This document shows, in pieces, positions 25,801-37,086 of a DNA stretch of 64,000 nucleotides. The notes beneath the pieces are model-generated. The model was not told the origin of the DNA. It did no database searches and saw nothing but the letters and a program-made list of their open reading frames with translations. The position numbers and the translations under genes are program-made. Origin of the DNA: Tethya wilhelma (Eukaryota; Porifera; Demospongiae; Tethyida; Tethyidae); NCBI GenBank assembly GCA_964030475.1, contig CAXIPT010000001.1:15784308-15848307 (forward strand), given 5' to 3'. How positions within the stretch are numbered: position 1 is the first letter of the stretch; every line of letters starts with the position of its first letter.

Positions 25801-27864
25801 GAACTCACCCAAGGATTAGAAGCTCCCCATAGATTGGTGCATTTGGATCCGGTGAGCCTCGTTTACGACCTCCGTCCGGACTGTCACTGGTAGGGACTAT
25901 CTCACCAGTGTAATGGACAGAATCTGTATTATGTGTAGTATTCTCAAACGTAAAAACCAGTCCAAACAGGCTAACAAATTCAAGTAACTATAATACACAC
26001 ACCTCCTCAATCAATTGAAAGTGTACTTGATGTAGCACTGTAGCTAAGGGTATAAAACAAACGTACCATAGGGTCTCTCACTATGGGAGACACACCAGTG
26101 GCCTTGGGCTGCTTCCGTAAGACATATCTGTGGCACATTTTGGAGGAGATGGCTGGACAGGGCAGAGAACCGTTAGACCTGGGTGGGGGAGGGAGAGGGA
26201 AGAGGGAGAAATTGATAACAATTATTATTCCAATTTTGAAATATGAAACAAACCACAATGCATTATGTGGTAGGTATAAAGGGTCACATTTCAATGTTTA
26301 CTGTTTAGCTACTAGAGTACTCTGTTTTGAAACTGTCTATTATTATCAGTAACAGATAACTTCACCATGGCCATCCTGTACATGTGGGAGTTCATTATAC
26401 CTAGAGATGCAAGCTCACTGCAATGGCTGCATGCAAACTGCACTTGTGTACTATAATATTATATAACCTACACATAAGCATGACCTCATCCCTTCCATAA
26501 CAATATTTTTATAAACATTACAGGCCCCTGGGAGCAATATTTAGTCACACATGATGAGGCACTTCCACCAACTATTGAAGGATATAGAACTGTATCGTGC
26601 ATGCACACAATGTCCAAATTTGAAATGTGCTGATCACCACAGTGACTCATTTGGAGCAGGTCAACTCCCACTGGGATCAGTGAAGCATCTGTTGTTGTTG
26701 TCAGTCTATGGGAACTGACTCTGAGCTATATACATGTAGGTGCTAACTCAGCACAGTGCCAAATTTGGACCACACAGAGAGAACCATGGGATAAGTCAAT
26801 TAAGAGAGAGTAAACTTTTGTGAGGAGCAATTACACACACAGAGGAACATGGCTGTCTTCTTTTTGTGAGTGTGTGTGGCTGTTGTTTAATAACCATTCC
26901 ATAAACACATGGTCGACCGGCACTTCAAAAGAACACTTCTTTTTGTCAATAACTAGAAAGGGAGTGAACTTGATACCATGATAAACGAGGCCAATTACTT
27001 AGAAGAACACCAACAAAAGAACAATTTTCACTTTGGAATCCATCTTGAAAGACCCTCAACCACTCTCTTTGCTGTGGGTGATATCATGGTGTTCCATAAG
27101 AGGCTGACACTTGCACAAAGCCATACCAGGTATCCCATTAACAAGAACTTTACCCATGGTGACAAGTGGCTAGAAATTTACACCAGTGGGCAATAATTAT
27201 TACTAAAACAATCAAGTTAATGCTTAATAGTTATCGCCAGACAATACACCATTGTAGACCCAATTCCCAGTTATGCTGTAAGCACATGTAGTACATAGAA
27301 CATGACCCACTATCAGCAACTTGGGACAAACAACTAATCACTACACAAAACAGCTGGTCAATGAAAACACTCCACATACACACGTGTACATACATACATA
27401 CACAGCTTGTCTAAAATGTATATATATACCATACTAGGTAACTAACGCACAGTGTGATAATTTTATGTATAGTGTGAGAGCACCAGTACAATGTGGGGGT
27501 TGTAGTTTGTGTCAGGGTGGGGGACCGAGACAGAGCTCTGAAACATTACAAATACTGGTACTGAGCTCATCATTTAATATGCACAACATATCAAATTATG
27601 TGATGAATAACTTAATATTGGATACATATATGCACAGCATGCTGTCATCCCTCAGCTAAAATGTTGGCACCAGCAATGAGAAACAGCTGGCAGGCTTAGC
27701 AACAGCTTGCAGCATTGGAGGTGTGAGATATAGTGGATACTGTAGGTGAACTCACCCAAGGATTAGAAGCTCCCCATAGATTGGTGCATTTGGATCCGGT
27801 GAGCCTCGTTTACGACCTCCGTCCGGACTGTCACTGGTAGGAACTATCTCACCAGTGGGTGACA

Positions 27865-27915
<51 letters not shown>

Positions 27916-28721
27916 GTATATACACACTCCAGTGCACTCAATTAACACGTGCTCAATGAGACAGCTGCCATTCTCACAACCACCATGCAATTTCGCTAAT
28001 AACTAAAGCTACGCTCTACTATGCACTTATTCAAGATGAAGTCATGCAAGCACAGTGGTACTATTTTCAGTGAAAAACAAACAGAATTAGGAACCACAAA
28101 ATGAAGTAGAAATTGAACACAAAGAACATCAGACATGCGACTTGTCTTTTCCCCATGCTTACTGGATGTCATAAATTGTCAACTTGTACAACAATACTAT
28201 GTTCAATTTCTGTTCTCACAGGCTTGACCTCAGTAGTAGCAACAAAGCTAACATGGACATTCCAAACAGGCCTATGGGCTACTTTATAGTGTGCTAATTT
28301 AATACTTGCAGCAGAGCTTGCAAGCCACATGTGTCTACAGCTAAACAAACTAACTCTATAATTCAATTCATTGACTTCTACTCCTCTGCAAACACACGAA
28401 GCTTGGCACAAGTTATGAATATCTACCTCCAGCAGCTTCTACAGTCGAGAAGGCCACACAAATCATTCCATTTCATTTTACAGTAAACTACACTATCAAA
28501 ATGACTTCTTCACAGTGATTGACTAAGGTTCAATATCATATCTTGTCCGTCACAGCTACTAGACTGACACCATGTGTTCAACCATAAATTATTTTTTATA
28601 CTAATAATTATTTCTAAAGTACAGACCTTTTGTTAGAAACGTTTTTCTTTGTTGCTTCTCTTAGTGCATCACTCATATCTGTAGTGGGCCTCCTGAGCAG
28701 TCCTCCGTTTACACCAGCCAT
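17822..28721 (-). CDS. PELI: Pellino E3 ubiquitin ligase
   Basis: Pellino proteins are scaffold E3 ligases in Toll/IL-1 receptor signalling; an FHA domain binds phosphorylated IRAK and a C-terminal RING-like domain transfers ubiquitin. Exons: 28721-28627, 27866-27756, 26178-26067 (or its duplicate 24231-24120), 22838-22728, 21985-21791, 21490-21302, 18953-18717, 18358-18105, 17936-17822, giving 472 residues in frame. Motifs: YGELLILG, VTEYGHDSSTDLFQIGRSAD, STVSRYACRIQCERKPPYSA (FHA core), HDGLTTNGIAYMRP, GCLIDLCGITLMWRTA, then the Cys/His zinc sites WVYLACGHV, CPLCFETGPYV, THAFVPCGHV and CPFC. The first exon (MAGVNGGLLRRPTTDMSD) is less sure; translation could start at MSPTGEIVPTSD at 27865. 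A 1947-bp tandem duplication covers exon 3 and most of exon 2. Confidence 0.93.
19582..20250 (-). CDS. Unrecognised intronless ORF, 222 aa, nested in a Pellino intron
   Basis: This is an open frame on the Pellino strand inside the intron between exons 21490-21302 and 18953-18717. The first in-frame ATG is at 20248-20250 (MSDVNLQFNGKN); the open frame extends 48 bases further upstream without an ATG. I do not recognise the family. It is fairly hydrophilic, has several N-glycosylation sequons (NITM, NQTS, NVSG, NMTS), no signal peptide at this start and no membrane segment. The second half (GCIIFKNSTPHKQNLGIS, VSFNMTSTYYLALFNN, GMNTVEVAADIESGSVAL) reads like alternating beta strands. A 222-codon frame with this composition in an A/T-rich intron is unlikely by chance, but transcription is unproven. 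An upstream signal-peptide exon is possible. Confidence 0.55.
   Translation of the reverse strand: MSDVNLQFNGKNLTNQGWHFVLYQDHSQEEGVQNIVWKELVLSALQEYPTWGDLKWDTQFQVTLAENQINQTNQTSLAQARIPVGPQMDFIDGNITMDAEDGFNYEAYMERGFVQLRKTGKGTPGCIIFKNSTPHKQNLGISLSKKLLAVRENVSGGVQVSFNMTSTYYLALFNNVEEGCFLPPPNVGPIQIDFPPGMNTVEVAADIESGSVALSSPKYSHP
21250..21285. repeat. (CA)n microsatellite in a Pellino intron
   Basis: A CA run just downstream, in the transcript direction, of the donor at 21302. Confidence 0.9.
22850..22887. repeat. (TG)n microsatellite next to a Pellino acceptor
   Basis: On the transcribed minus strand this is a CA run ending about 11 bases before the acceptor of exon 22838-22728. Confidence 0.9.
23966..27859. 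repeat. Tandem 1947-bp direct duplication in the Pellino locus
   Basis: Unit A (23966-25912) and unit B (25913-27859) are head-to-tail copies with an offset of exactly 1947 bases. I noticed only one difference (gggact versus ggaact near the right end). Each unit carries the 112-base exon encoding GSLPCPAISSKMCHRYVL and most of the exon encoding SDSPDGGRKRGSPDPNAPIY followed by GELLILG. The unit A copy of the latter lacks the start codon and acceptor context. Confidence 0.97.
27869..27911. repeat. (GT)n microsatellite abutting the Pellino exon 2 acceptor
   Basis: On the transcribed strand the CA run ends directly at ACAG before AATGTCACCC, so the repeat occupies the place of the polypyrimidine tract. 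Confidence 0.9.
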
Positions 28722-28901
28722 TTACACACTCGGTACAGTTGACAGAAACGAAATATAAAGTTCAACTTATTAGAATATTGACACAAGTCAAAGTCTAAAA
28801 ACAGCAGTTATTTATAACGGAAGCCACTTGAGCTCATTATAAACTGTCTGTAATGAATATCATTATCTTCAAAGGCAATGATGTCATAGGCTTTGAGGAG
28901 C
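28722..28901. promoter_or_regulatory. Probable bidirectional promoter between Pellino and the aldo-keto reductase
   Basis: 180 bases separate the divergent start codons at 28721 and 28902. No core promoter motif was recognised. The inference is from spacing, and depends on the Pellino first exon being right. Confidence 0.4.
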
Positions 28902-30938
28902 ATGGTAACCTGTGCTGTTCTAGAGAATGGAGTTCAAATTCCTCTCTTGGGATGTAAGACACTTTGATAGGCTAATGTGAGGTTATACAAATATCACTAA
29001 ATGTCACTCATCATACCATGAATAATATATTCTAGCTCATTTACTTTATACAGTGGGAACATTTAAGCTGAGAGACCCACAGACCATAGACACTGTGATT
29101 GGTGCAGCACTGGACAACGGTTACAGATTGATTGGTATATAGGACTTAGTATTGAATTTATTAATTAACTCGTTTGCTTGGACGTTTACCGCAAAGCATA
29201 CCCAAATTAAATTAGCTGATACATCTGTCTGTTTCAACATGAAAATATTTATTACACAAAGTGAGGAATTTGGAAAGTGTATCTTTTGAAGTTGTCTGTC
29301 AACCAAGGAAGCGCACTAACTCCCCCAGGAGTTAGTTTTCCTTTGAAGTATTATATTAAGGTCATTCTTAATCTAGTAGAGCACACTGACTCAGCATACT
29401 CGGGCTTCTTTTATCTCCAGATACAGCAACTGTCTACAGAAATGAAGGTTCAATAGGGCGTGCAGTGCAGGGACTTTCACCAGGGTGCAATCTCAAAGTA
29501 GAGGAAGTTTTTATCACAACTAAACTTGGTATGTTCCTCCCACATTCTACATGCACTTGACTCAAGTGAGCATGGATCATTAAGTGTCCACTATCTCTTG
29601 ATGAGCTCCTCATGAAAGAGCAGCTGAGAAGGAAACTGTGCACCCTGTTTCCTGAATGACTAAATATCATTGCCATACTCTTACTCCAGCTCCTGGTAAC
29701 CATGGTTATGGCACAGCACTGTCCTCGTTTGAGACCTCTCTCTCTCAGCTGGGAAGAACCACTCTAGATCTTTACCTAATTCACTGGCCCGGGGTTCAAG
29801 GTAAGAAGCGAGAAGACCCACAAAATGGACTCATCAGAAGAGAGAGCTGGAGAGCTCTAGAAGAACTTTACAAAAACGGTACAGATGTATAGAGATGTGA
29901 TATTAATCATGCATATATACATCATAGCCTCATACGTAGGGGAACAAGGCCTGGGAACAAGGCTATACACATCATATGTTGTCATACCTCACTGATTATG
30001 GAGCCCCTTGAATTTCTATAGGGTTGATGTCGTTGAACATTTATCATATTATGCAGGTAAAGTACGTGCAATAGGAGTATCCAATTACACTGTTAGACAT
30101 TTAGAAGAACTTCTACAACACGCCAACATAAAACCTCATGTACTTCAGGTAGCTTACTTAACATTTCCTATACAAACTATGTGTGTATTCAATCACAATA
30201 CAAGGTTCCTGATCATGTTGTGTGTGTATGGAAGAGTACTCTCTACATTGCACGTCATTGAATGATCAATGCAATAACTTCCACACGTAACATAGAGTGA
30301 ATGTCATCCGATGTTGGCGCAAAGAGAACTGAGAGACTATTGCAGAAAACACGGCATTTTTTTCCAAGCCTACTCTTCACTTGGATGTGGTGAGGTATAT
30401 ACATGTATACTGTTTTTACATCAGCAAAAAAAAAAGTTTTTCTACAGAAGTGAAATACATGTATCAATATGGAAATTGGAAGTATCAATACATTATCATC
30501 CCTTGTCACTTCCTCATTTCCCTGTTTGGATTGCTCATTACACACCAATTTACACAGCTCTTATGTTTGTCTTTCCTTGTGACATGCATTCACAGCTGCT
30601 ACAAAATGACACAGTGTTGGAATTAGCAAGAAACTACAAGAAGACACCTTCTCAACTCTTGTTGAGATGGGCCATACAACAAGGCATGGGTAATCACACA
30701 AGCAAAACATTGCTGACCTAGATGTATACATGTATGTATAAGAATTCTATTTTCAACAACACTGTAAAAGACCCTTTTGGAATTTCATGTAGGAGTCATA
30801 CCCAAGGCATCCAGTAGGGAGAGGGTGGAAGAAAATGGCAAAGTTTTTGATTTTCAGATCAGTGATGAGCACATGGAGTTGATGGAGACCTTGGAGAGTT
30901 CACACCATTTCTGCTGGGACCCCACTGAAGTAGCATAG
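28902..30938 (+). CDS. Aldo-keto reductase (AKR superfamily)
   Basis: This is an NADPH-dependent reductase of aldehydes and ketones. Eight exons (28902-28953, 29054-29134, 29421-29528, 29690-29878, 30057-30148, 30296-30394, 30596-30689, 30793-30938) join in frame to 286 residues. Landmarks are the N-terminal VLENGVQIPLLGLGTFKL, then LDNGYRLIDTATVYRNE, which supplies the catalytic Asp and Tyr. The catalytic Lys is in VFITTKLAPGNHGYG and the catalytic His in LDLYLIHWPG. KVRAIGVSNYTVRHLEELL, RKHGIFFQAYSSLG and the cofactor site VIPKASSRERVEEN follow. It is slightly shorter than AKR1 enzymes (about 315) at the C terminus, resembling the glyoxal-reductase / 2,5-diketogluconate-reductase-like group. 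The substrate cannot be told. All introns are GT-AG. Confidence 0.94.
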
Positions 30939-31739
30939 ACTAAGAGAGTACTCTTCTAGCAATGATCTTGTCTATCACTTACACCGGTCTGTTATGTACA
31001 CAATGCAGTGTTGTCTTGTGATTTTGACAGCTGGTACATGAACTTTTGTTTTTTCGGATGCTCTCATTTCATGTCTTCTTTAGTTCTCCAACACAGTACG
31101 TGTTCATTGAGGCTCTTGTTTCTTTTGTGTGTCTTCCTATTTCTTCAAACAGCTCAGTGGCATCTGTTCCTATATATGCATGCATTATAATAATGATGAC
31201 AATAAATAATAATTTTGAATGCTTGTTGCATGCACTATTTGAAAAGTAATACCGGTATATAGGTGGGTGCGGCCAAATACCACATGCATACAGAACTAAA
31301 TGATACATGATCAAGAGTTCATAATCAGGGATATAGTCTATTGAGCTACCCCTGATCTGTAGCAACAGGAGAAAAGCCTCTTTACTCCTGATCATGATCA
31401 TCTGCGACAGGAGAAATGAAGAGAACCTATGATAATCTAATCCTTGGTGTCATCATTGCATGCCCCGGATGTAGCAGTACAAATTGCATGCATGCTCACA
31501 CATGACACTGTAGCTATAAGTAATCTAAATATCTACATTAACAGCAAAGGTATACTTGTTTAGAGTACCAGCTCTACTAGTTGACACTTACTGCGTATCT
31601 CCTAAGGGTAGACATGCCTATATTATTCTCACATACAAAAAGCCTTACAACTGAGTATGAGCATTACCAATATTTCTACTCATCCAGTAACCACGCAGTA
31701 ATTAGCCTATAAAAACTTTGGTTTGCTAGGCAATGCCAA

Positions 31740-31770
<31 letters not shown>

Positions 31771-32856
31771 TCATCGTAACCTTTGGTGCATATATACAGT
31801 GCTTGCAGTCTATAGAGTAGAATTCCCCATTTTGAGGTTAATTATGTGAGTATAATTCCCAAACAAAGCATCTTCAAATAATTTTTTTTGGATCATCATC
31901 AACATGGATCATTACTCTATAACAAGACTCAATATGTTGTCATGGCAACCTTTAGGTGCAGAGATATGGCTTCTGATATGAAGCTTTTGTGGGAAATATG
32001 TTAGGGAAGAAAATGTCAAACTGTTTATGGCTAAGGTCTACAACTTTACCTGAGCTTTGGTCACCAGTTTGTCCATCTTGGGTAGGATTTTGGTTGGCTA
32101 AAAGCAAACACATCGCTTTCAATGAGCATTTTTTCAACTTTTTGACACCATTTTCGGTTAGGGAAGAAACTCAAGAAGTACTAACAGCTAAGATCTGAAA
32201 CTTGCATGACAAGTTCATCATTAAATGTATCAGCTTTGACTACCATCAGATTCTTTTGAAAGTCAAACCCTATACTAAGAGTAATATCTGGGTTAGAACT
32301 ACAAAATTCCCAAAAAACGTCATATCTGATTTTGACCACACCCTAAAAATTGGGGAGGTGCAATATGTTTGACAGTCTTGAGCCACATTAGAGTGTATCT
32401 ATACCCATAACTAGACTTATCCATTCAAAAAAAAGCTTAATATTCACCCTAAAGTTAGATTTGACAAAGTTGTTACTTGTAGGCAAAAACATGAATTCTA
32501 CTCTATAGACTGCAAGCACTGTATACGCGCACCAAGGGTAAAAATCTGTTTTTCCCTTGTCCCAGATCAAGGGTACTGTACCGGTAGAAAAAAATTAATG
32601 GTCTAACCTAGTAGACTAAATCAGAGATTATATACTCTTGCTATACATACTAGATCTATGATTCGTGTATCCTGCTACCAAATCTAGATATGGCAATTGA
32701 TTTGGGGGTATACTGCTTAGGACCTCAAGGAGCAATATTGGAGTGGAGAAAATAAAACCAAATAATTTATAAGTGTATAATAATAATAATTATCACTTAT
32801 TGAGTAACTATACACTCTTACAAAGTTGCTACTGTACTATAAAACAGTAAACAATG
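30939..32856. other. Intergenic region between AKR and GT92
   Basis: These are two convergent 3' ends 1.9 kb apart. The region holds a CA run at 31740-31764 and the long-TIR element at about 31775-32545. Nothing else coding was recognised. Confidence 0.5.
31775..32545. mobile_element. Non-autonomous DNA transposon with long terminal inverted repeats
   Basis: The left end includes ggtgcatatatacagtgctt followed by gcagtctatagagtagaattc (about 31787-31828). The right end is its inverted copy, gaattctactctatagactg followed by caagcactgtatacgcgcacc (about 32492-32533). The matched arms are at least 40 bases. The interior has no long open frame. The ends flank a TATA-like target. Family unknown. 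Confidence 0.75.
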
Positions 32857-34305
32857 TTAAAAATCGTGAACAAAACTAAGGTTATGACTCAAGTTTTCAC
32901 ATTTGTGCAGTAGTTCTTTCTTTTTTGGTTTCCTGTTCATACGGACATGGGCTACATAGGCAAAATGTGGATCAGGATGAGTGAAAATGTAGTTGGGCAT
33001 TAGTTTGTTGGAATGGTGAATTTCTGTTTCTACTACACCCAATAGCCTATGCATGGACTTGCTTTCCTCTCTTGCCTGGTGTTCTTCAAAAGCAACGTAC
33101 TTGGTGACATTGCCATCTTTGATGTCTTTAGGTTTTCTTGTCAATCCACAATCAGGATAGAAAGTTATCCATCTAAAAAGAGCACTTCCAACTTTTTTGT
33201 TTTGAAATATCCTGTTGGCATAGAAATGAATGTCAGCCTCTCCTGCCTCTCGTGGTACAAAGAAGTCATCAGTGTCGTACAATACAGCATAGTCAAACTG
33301 AGTGAGATAACGGTAGATGCAGTCCATGTACAAAAGAGCCTGCTGGTGGTAGTAATCTTGAGACTCATTAAGGTAAGCTTTCCACACATCAAGCCTAGCA
33401 TATCCATTCTTCAAGTAAGACTGCAAGACTGGATTACTTTCACCTCCTTCAGCAATAAATGATTCTTGAGCGTATAAATGAATGAAATCCACTCCAATTG
33501 TCTTCTGATAAACCAACCACTCTCTAAACCAAGTTGGAGTGCTATACAAAGTGGTACAAACTACAATGGATGACTTCTGTTTCACAATTCCTATGAACTT
33601 TTCTTTCTTTGGCAATGTCCGAGATGGAATAAAAAGTCTCCTTTCTGATTCAATCTTAACTATTTCTGTTGTGTTGTGCTTAAAAATCACAAAAACTCTG
33701 CTGCCATTATGTGCTGGAAGATCATAGCATGTTAGCACTGCCTCGTCATGTGTGAGTGAGGGGAAGTAACGATGGATTAAATAACTGAATATATACAATT
33801 CTTTAAACTTGAAGTCAATGAGCGTAAAATGATTGTCCACTCCACATCCAATCACTTGTTTGTCTTTCAAAGCTCTCTTTGAGACCTGTACTAGTATTAC
33901 AGTAGCATTGTCATGTCCATCACGAGGTCTGCTGTCAAAATAGGCACTACGAGGCAAGAGATCTGTGAAGGATCCATTGAACCGAGTGATGATAGTGATA
34001 GAGTCAACAGGGTCCTTTGAGCCAAATTGTGTAGAATTGTGATATAGTTTTTCACGGGGTCTGTGAGCATCTGTGAAAATTGTAGTGTTGGTATTGCCTT
34101 TCAAGTAATGTGGTCCTGCCGGATATAATTTAAACTTCCAAAGAGTAGTAACAACTACCAACATTGATATAGTTATGCCAGTATAAAACAATAATCTTGT
34201 TTTCCAGGTCCTGCAGATAATTTTCAACAATTTACGGCTCACAAGTGGCAGTGAGGGGGTAATGTAGAGAGCTGACATGAAGCATGCATGCTGCATCAAT
34301 GACAT
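32857..34305 (-). CDS. GT92 (DUF23) family glycosyltransferase, type II membrane protein
   Basis: This is an intronless frame of 482 residues. A single membrane anchor at about residues 38-57 (LLFYTGITISMLVVVTTLWK) follows a basic N terminus (RKLLKIICRTWKTR), the layout of a Golgi type II enzyme. A stem with several NxT/S sequons follows. The catalytic domain (about residues 245-470) has the GT92 signatures VVCTTLYSTPTWFREWLVYQ, FIHLYAQES, the metal-binding DxD-type motif VLYDTDDFFVP near residue 343, and RWITFYPDCG. The GT92 family includes C. elegans galactosyltransferase GALT-1, which adds galactose to core fucose on N-glycans; the exact substrate here is unknown. The stop codon faces the aldo-keto reductase. 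Confidence 0.88.
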   Translation of the reverse strand: MSLMQHACFMSALYITPSLPLVSRKLLKIICRTWKTRLLFYTGITISMLVVVTTLWKFKLYPAGPHYLKGNTNTTIFTDAHRPREKLYHNSTQFGSKDPVDSITIITRFNGSFTDLLPRSAYFDSRPRDGHDNATVILVQVSKRALKDKQVIGCGVDNHFTLIDFKFKELYIFSYLIHRYFPSLTHDEAVLTCYDLPAHNGSRVFVIFKHNTTEIVKIESERRLFIPSRTLPKKEKFIGIVKQKSSIVVCTTLYSTPTWFREWLVYQKTIGVDFIHLYAQESFIAEGGESNPVLQSYLKNGYARLDVWKAYLNESQDYYHQQALLYMDCIYRYLTQFDYAVLYDTDDFFVPREAGEADIHFYANRIFQNKKVGSALFRWITFYPDCGLTRKPKDIKDGNVTKYVAFEEHQAREESKSMHRLLGVVETEIHHSNKLMPNYIFTHPDPHFAYVAHVRMNRKPKKKELLHKCENLSHNLSFVHDF

Positions 34306-34354
34306 AATTATGACTACAGCAGGGGCAGATCTAGGATTCTGAGATGGAGAACAC

Positions 34355-34566
34355 TAGCCTCGTTCCCAGGCTCCTCCCTCGCGAATATTTCCTACGAAAA
34401 TAAGGAGGGAGGGAGGAGGGATCTGATTGGTTGGTTTAAGACTTGGTGGGAAATTTTACCTCATTAAATTCGAAAGTACAAATATTTACTGAAATCTGAT
34501 TGGCAGTCTGTCCTTCCTTATTTTCGAAGGAAATAATCGCAAAGGAGGAGCCTGGGCACGAGGCTA
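34355..34566. mobile_element. Palindromic MITE (TAGCCTCG..TTCCCAGGCTCC ends) with a shared core
   Basis: The left arm tagcctcgttcccaggctcc is inverted at the right as ggagcctgggcacgaggcta. The inner arms (cctacgaaaataagga and tccttattttcgaagg) also pair. The core 34417-34510 (gatctgattggttggtttaa to tactgaaatctgattggcag) is nearly the same as the core of the element at 37087-37510. Confidence 0.8.
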
Positions 34567-36289
34567 GGAGAACACCAGACTCGTTTTGGCAGGCAGACTG
34601 AGCCACACCCCCCCAATACCCGGGCCTGCCAACTCTCAACTCTCATGGCGTTTGGCGTTTTCTCAGGCCAATATAGGCCCATAGTATTACTATTTATAAT
34701 AATAATATAGTAATATAAAACTGTTCTACACTTTAAACTTTGACCCGAGAATCTCAACTGAGGTTACTAAATTCGTTGGCAGTCCTGTGATAATATATCT
34801 GTAGCAATACAGACTAGACTATCTAGCTTGAATCATGCCATTGATGGATAATAGTTATAATATCCATTTTGAACTCACAATTTTAACTTCCAAGCCATAA
34901 CCATAGACGTCGTTACGTGATTTACCCCGTACTTTAATATACTAGGGCCTATTAGTGTAGGGGTACACTTATTACGTAATGAAGCCACAAACAGATCACA
35001 AGTACGCGCAAAAATTAACATGTATGCGTACGTACAAGTTCAAGTTGCGTGGACTACGGACAAAAATGCCAGGCTGCTGGCAGCTTAGACTCCTCACAGC
35101 AGCAGCAGATGGTAAGCGCTTCACATTTATCTCAAAGACAGTCAGTAGCAAAAAAGTTTGTGTCACCATGAGAAGTTCTGAGCTAGCCTGGGAAAGAGAC
35201 TAACGTAGCACCAGCGCGCTCTCAACTCCATTCGTTGGCTATACAAAGCTCGTAGAACTTGAATACGTTTGCTTCTTGAGCTATCGAGCCTCTTTTTTGC
35301 TTCCCCTTCGCTTTTACTTCTTGGCTTTCGAGCGTTTTATTCGCTGAAACCAGACACGTGGACGTCGACAATGAACTAACGCAACGCAACGCAAAACAAA
35401 ATATTGTGAACCAGGCTTTAGTATCGCTAGCCAGACTCTTCGCAAAGGAAGGGAGAGTCTGGTGAATTGCGTATCATCTACTTTTTGTTCCCTGTTACAA
35501 GAATTTTTAGTTAAAAAAAAGCACACGGTGTACGTACGTACGTGCACGTGTACTTACGCGTACTTTATTCTGGTCACGTGACCATTATTTTGGTTGAAAC
35601 GCCTCGCGGCAACAATGCATGATTACATCAAACCACATATATATTTTTCAGTCGACCTATAGTAGGTCTACACAAATAACTAGAAATGACTTCAATTTGC
35701 TGCTTGAAATTTGACGTTGGACACCCTAATATATATGTTGCGTGGAAATGTTGCATAGTTTGAGAGCTATGTACACTTTTTTGATATTAATTTATTTCTA
35801 TGACGTAACATGATTGTTGCATATGGCGTATATAACTAGTCAACATTGTTGTACAGATGTTGCATCAATAAATAATTATTATAATTATTATGTTGCGTGG
35901 AACTGTTGTATAGTTTATGTTGGGCAGTGTAGTTTATAGTGTCTGTATAGTGTGAATGTGGAGCTGCAGCCAGGAGAGCTATATAGACACTTTGGTTTCA
36001 GTGGCTAATAAAGCGGTGAGCCAGAGTTTCTCCAGAGAGGTCACAGTGCAACTAGTGCCGAATCATCTGCATACATCGGGGTACCTCAATACTGTATAGC
36101 GGGAAAGTTTCGTAGGGGTTAACTTTCGTGAACGTGCACGTGGCATTTTTTGTGTCACAGTTTAACTTTCACAGATGAGCTGTGCCGATGCCCTCCCCAC
36201 GTGCACATATATATATAGCAGGAAAGTTTTGCAGGGTTTAACTCCATGGTTTTTGCAGATCACAATCAGCATCATCTATCCGTAAACTC
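34567..36289. other. Intergenic, repeat-derived, no gene seen
   Basis: There is a short imperfect direct repeat, tatgttgcgtggaaatgttg (about 35733) and tatgttgcgtggaactgttg (about 35888). A small palindrome lies at 35430-35462 (ccagactcttcgcaaaggaa followed by gggagagtctgg). A degenerate member of the CTGTATAGCGGGAAAGTTT palindrome family spans about 36091-36245. No supported open frame. Confidence 0.5.
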
Positions 36290-37075
36290 TAACACCACCC
36301 TGGCCTGCCTTACTCCTTGCTTGATAAAGCAGCACCATTCTGCGACTGAAGTTTTACCGGGAGTCGGCCTTCATGCCACACAGTGTCAAAGGTTTTCCTT
36401 ACATCCAGGAAGGCAACATATGCCTTCTTACAACTCCCAGGCTCTCTTACTGACTGTACTCCTTCTTGCAAGATAAATGCCGTGTGCAGACAACTGTGTT
36501 TCAGACAAAATCCACCTTGCAGAGGATTCGGACTATCCTGCCCCTGCAAGATTGCGAGAAGTACTATCACTGTTAAATTTTGTTATGTAAAAAAAGAAAG
36601 TAAAACTGCACACTTTCAACAAAGTGTACTACTGTAACTAACAATTTACTATATACATTGTGTGTGCATGTTCTTAGGGATTGGAATAATGCACCCTTGA
36701 ATTTCTGAAATGCTTGCAGGATATACTGGGTAACCCAGACTCCATGCAGATTGGATATATATAGGTGAGATAAGGACAAAGGTCCACCATAGATGAGGTG
36801 CTCAAGATTAACTTCATCAGGGCCACTGGCTTTACCTCACTTACATGTGAAAGAGAGAGGATTACTTCAGCTTTCCTCATCAATCATAAATGAGAATCAG
36901 TGGGGTAAACTTGTCCCTGTGACAGCCATCAACCACTGAGAGGGTGTCATTAACATGTTGAGAGTTTGCTTCATCCTGATCCACCACTGCTGAGTTTGCC
37001 AAATCTACGAAGTGACTTTGCCCAGCCTTCTCTGGTATCCTCACCTTCATAGGTGGTACCTTAAGCTTGATCATA
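36290..37075 (-). pseudogene. Decayed non-LTR retrotransposon (LINE) reverse transcriptase fragment
   Basis: Minus-strand fragments in shifting frames resemble a LINE reverse transcriptase. 37074-36880 is a linker-like piece. 36840-36690 reads SGPDEVNLEHLIYGGPLSL and SHLYISNL. 36550-36310 reads GGFCLKHSCLHTAFILQEGV followed by KAYVAFLDVRKTFDTVWHEG, the latter matching reverse-transcriptase motif A with its catalytic Asp. Frameshifts separate the pieces and no complete domain is left, so it is inactive. Confidence 0.75.
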
Positions 37076-37086
37076 GATAATGACAG

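Noticed and set aside
24060..27196. Several paired open frames present twice at 1947-base spacing
   Set aside because: They are duplicated intron frames from the tandem duplication; only the 112-base and roughly 110-base Pellino exons within them are supported.
1068..30938. Horizontal transfer of bacterial-type enzymes (acetyl-CoA synthetase, PNPase, aldo-keto reductase)
   Set aside because: All are split by many spliceosomal introns and belong to families normal in animals.
34979..35547. Candidate small genes upstream of the GT92 gene
   Set aside because: The open frames are under 80 codons, low in recognisable motifs, without convincing splice partners.
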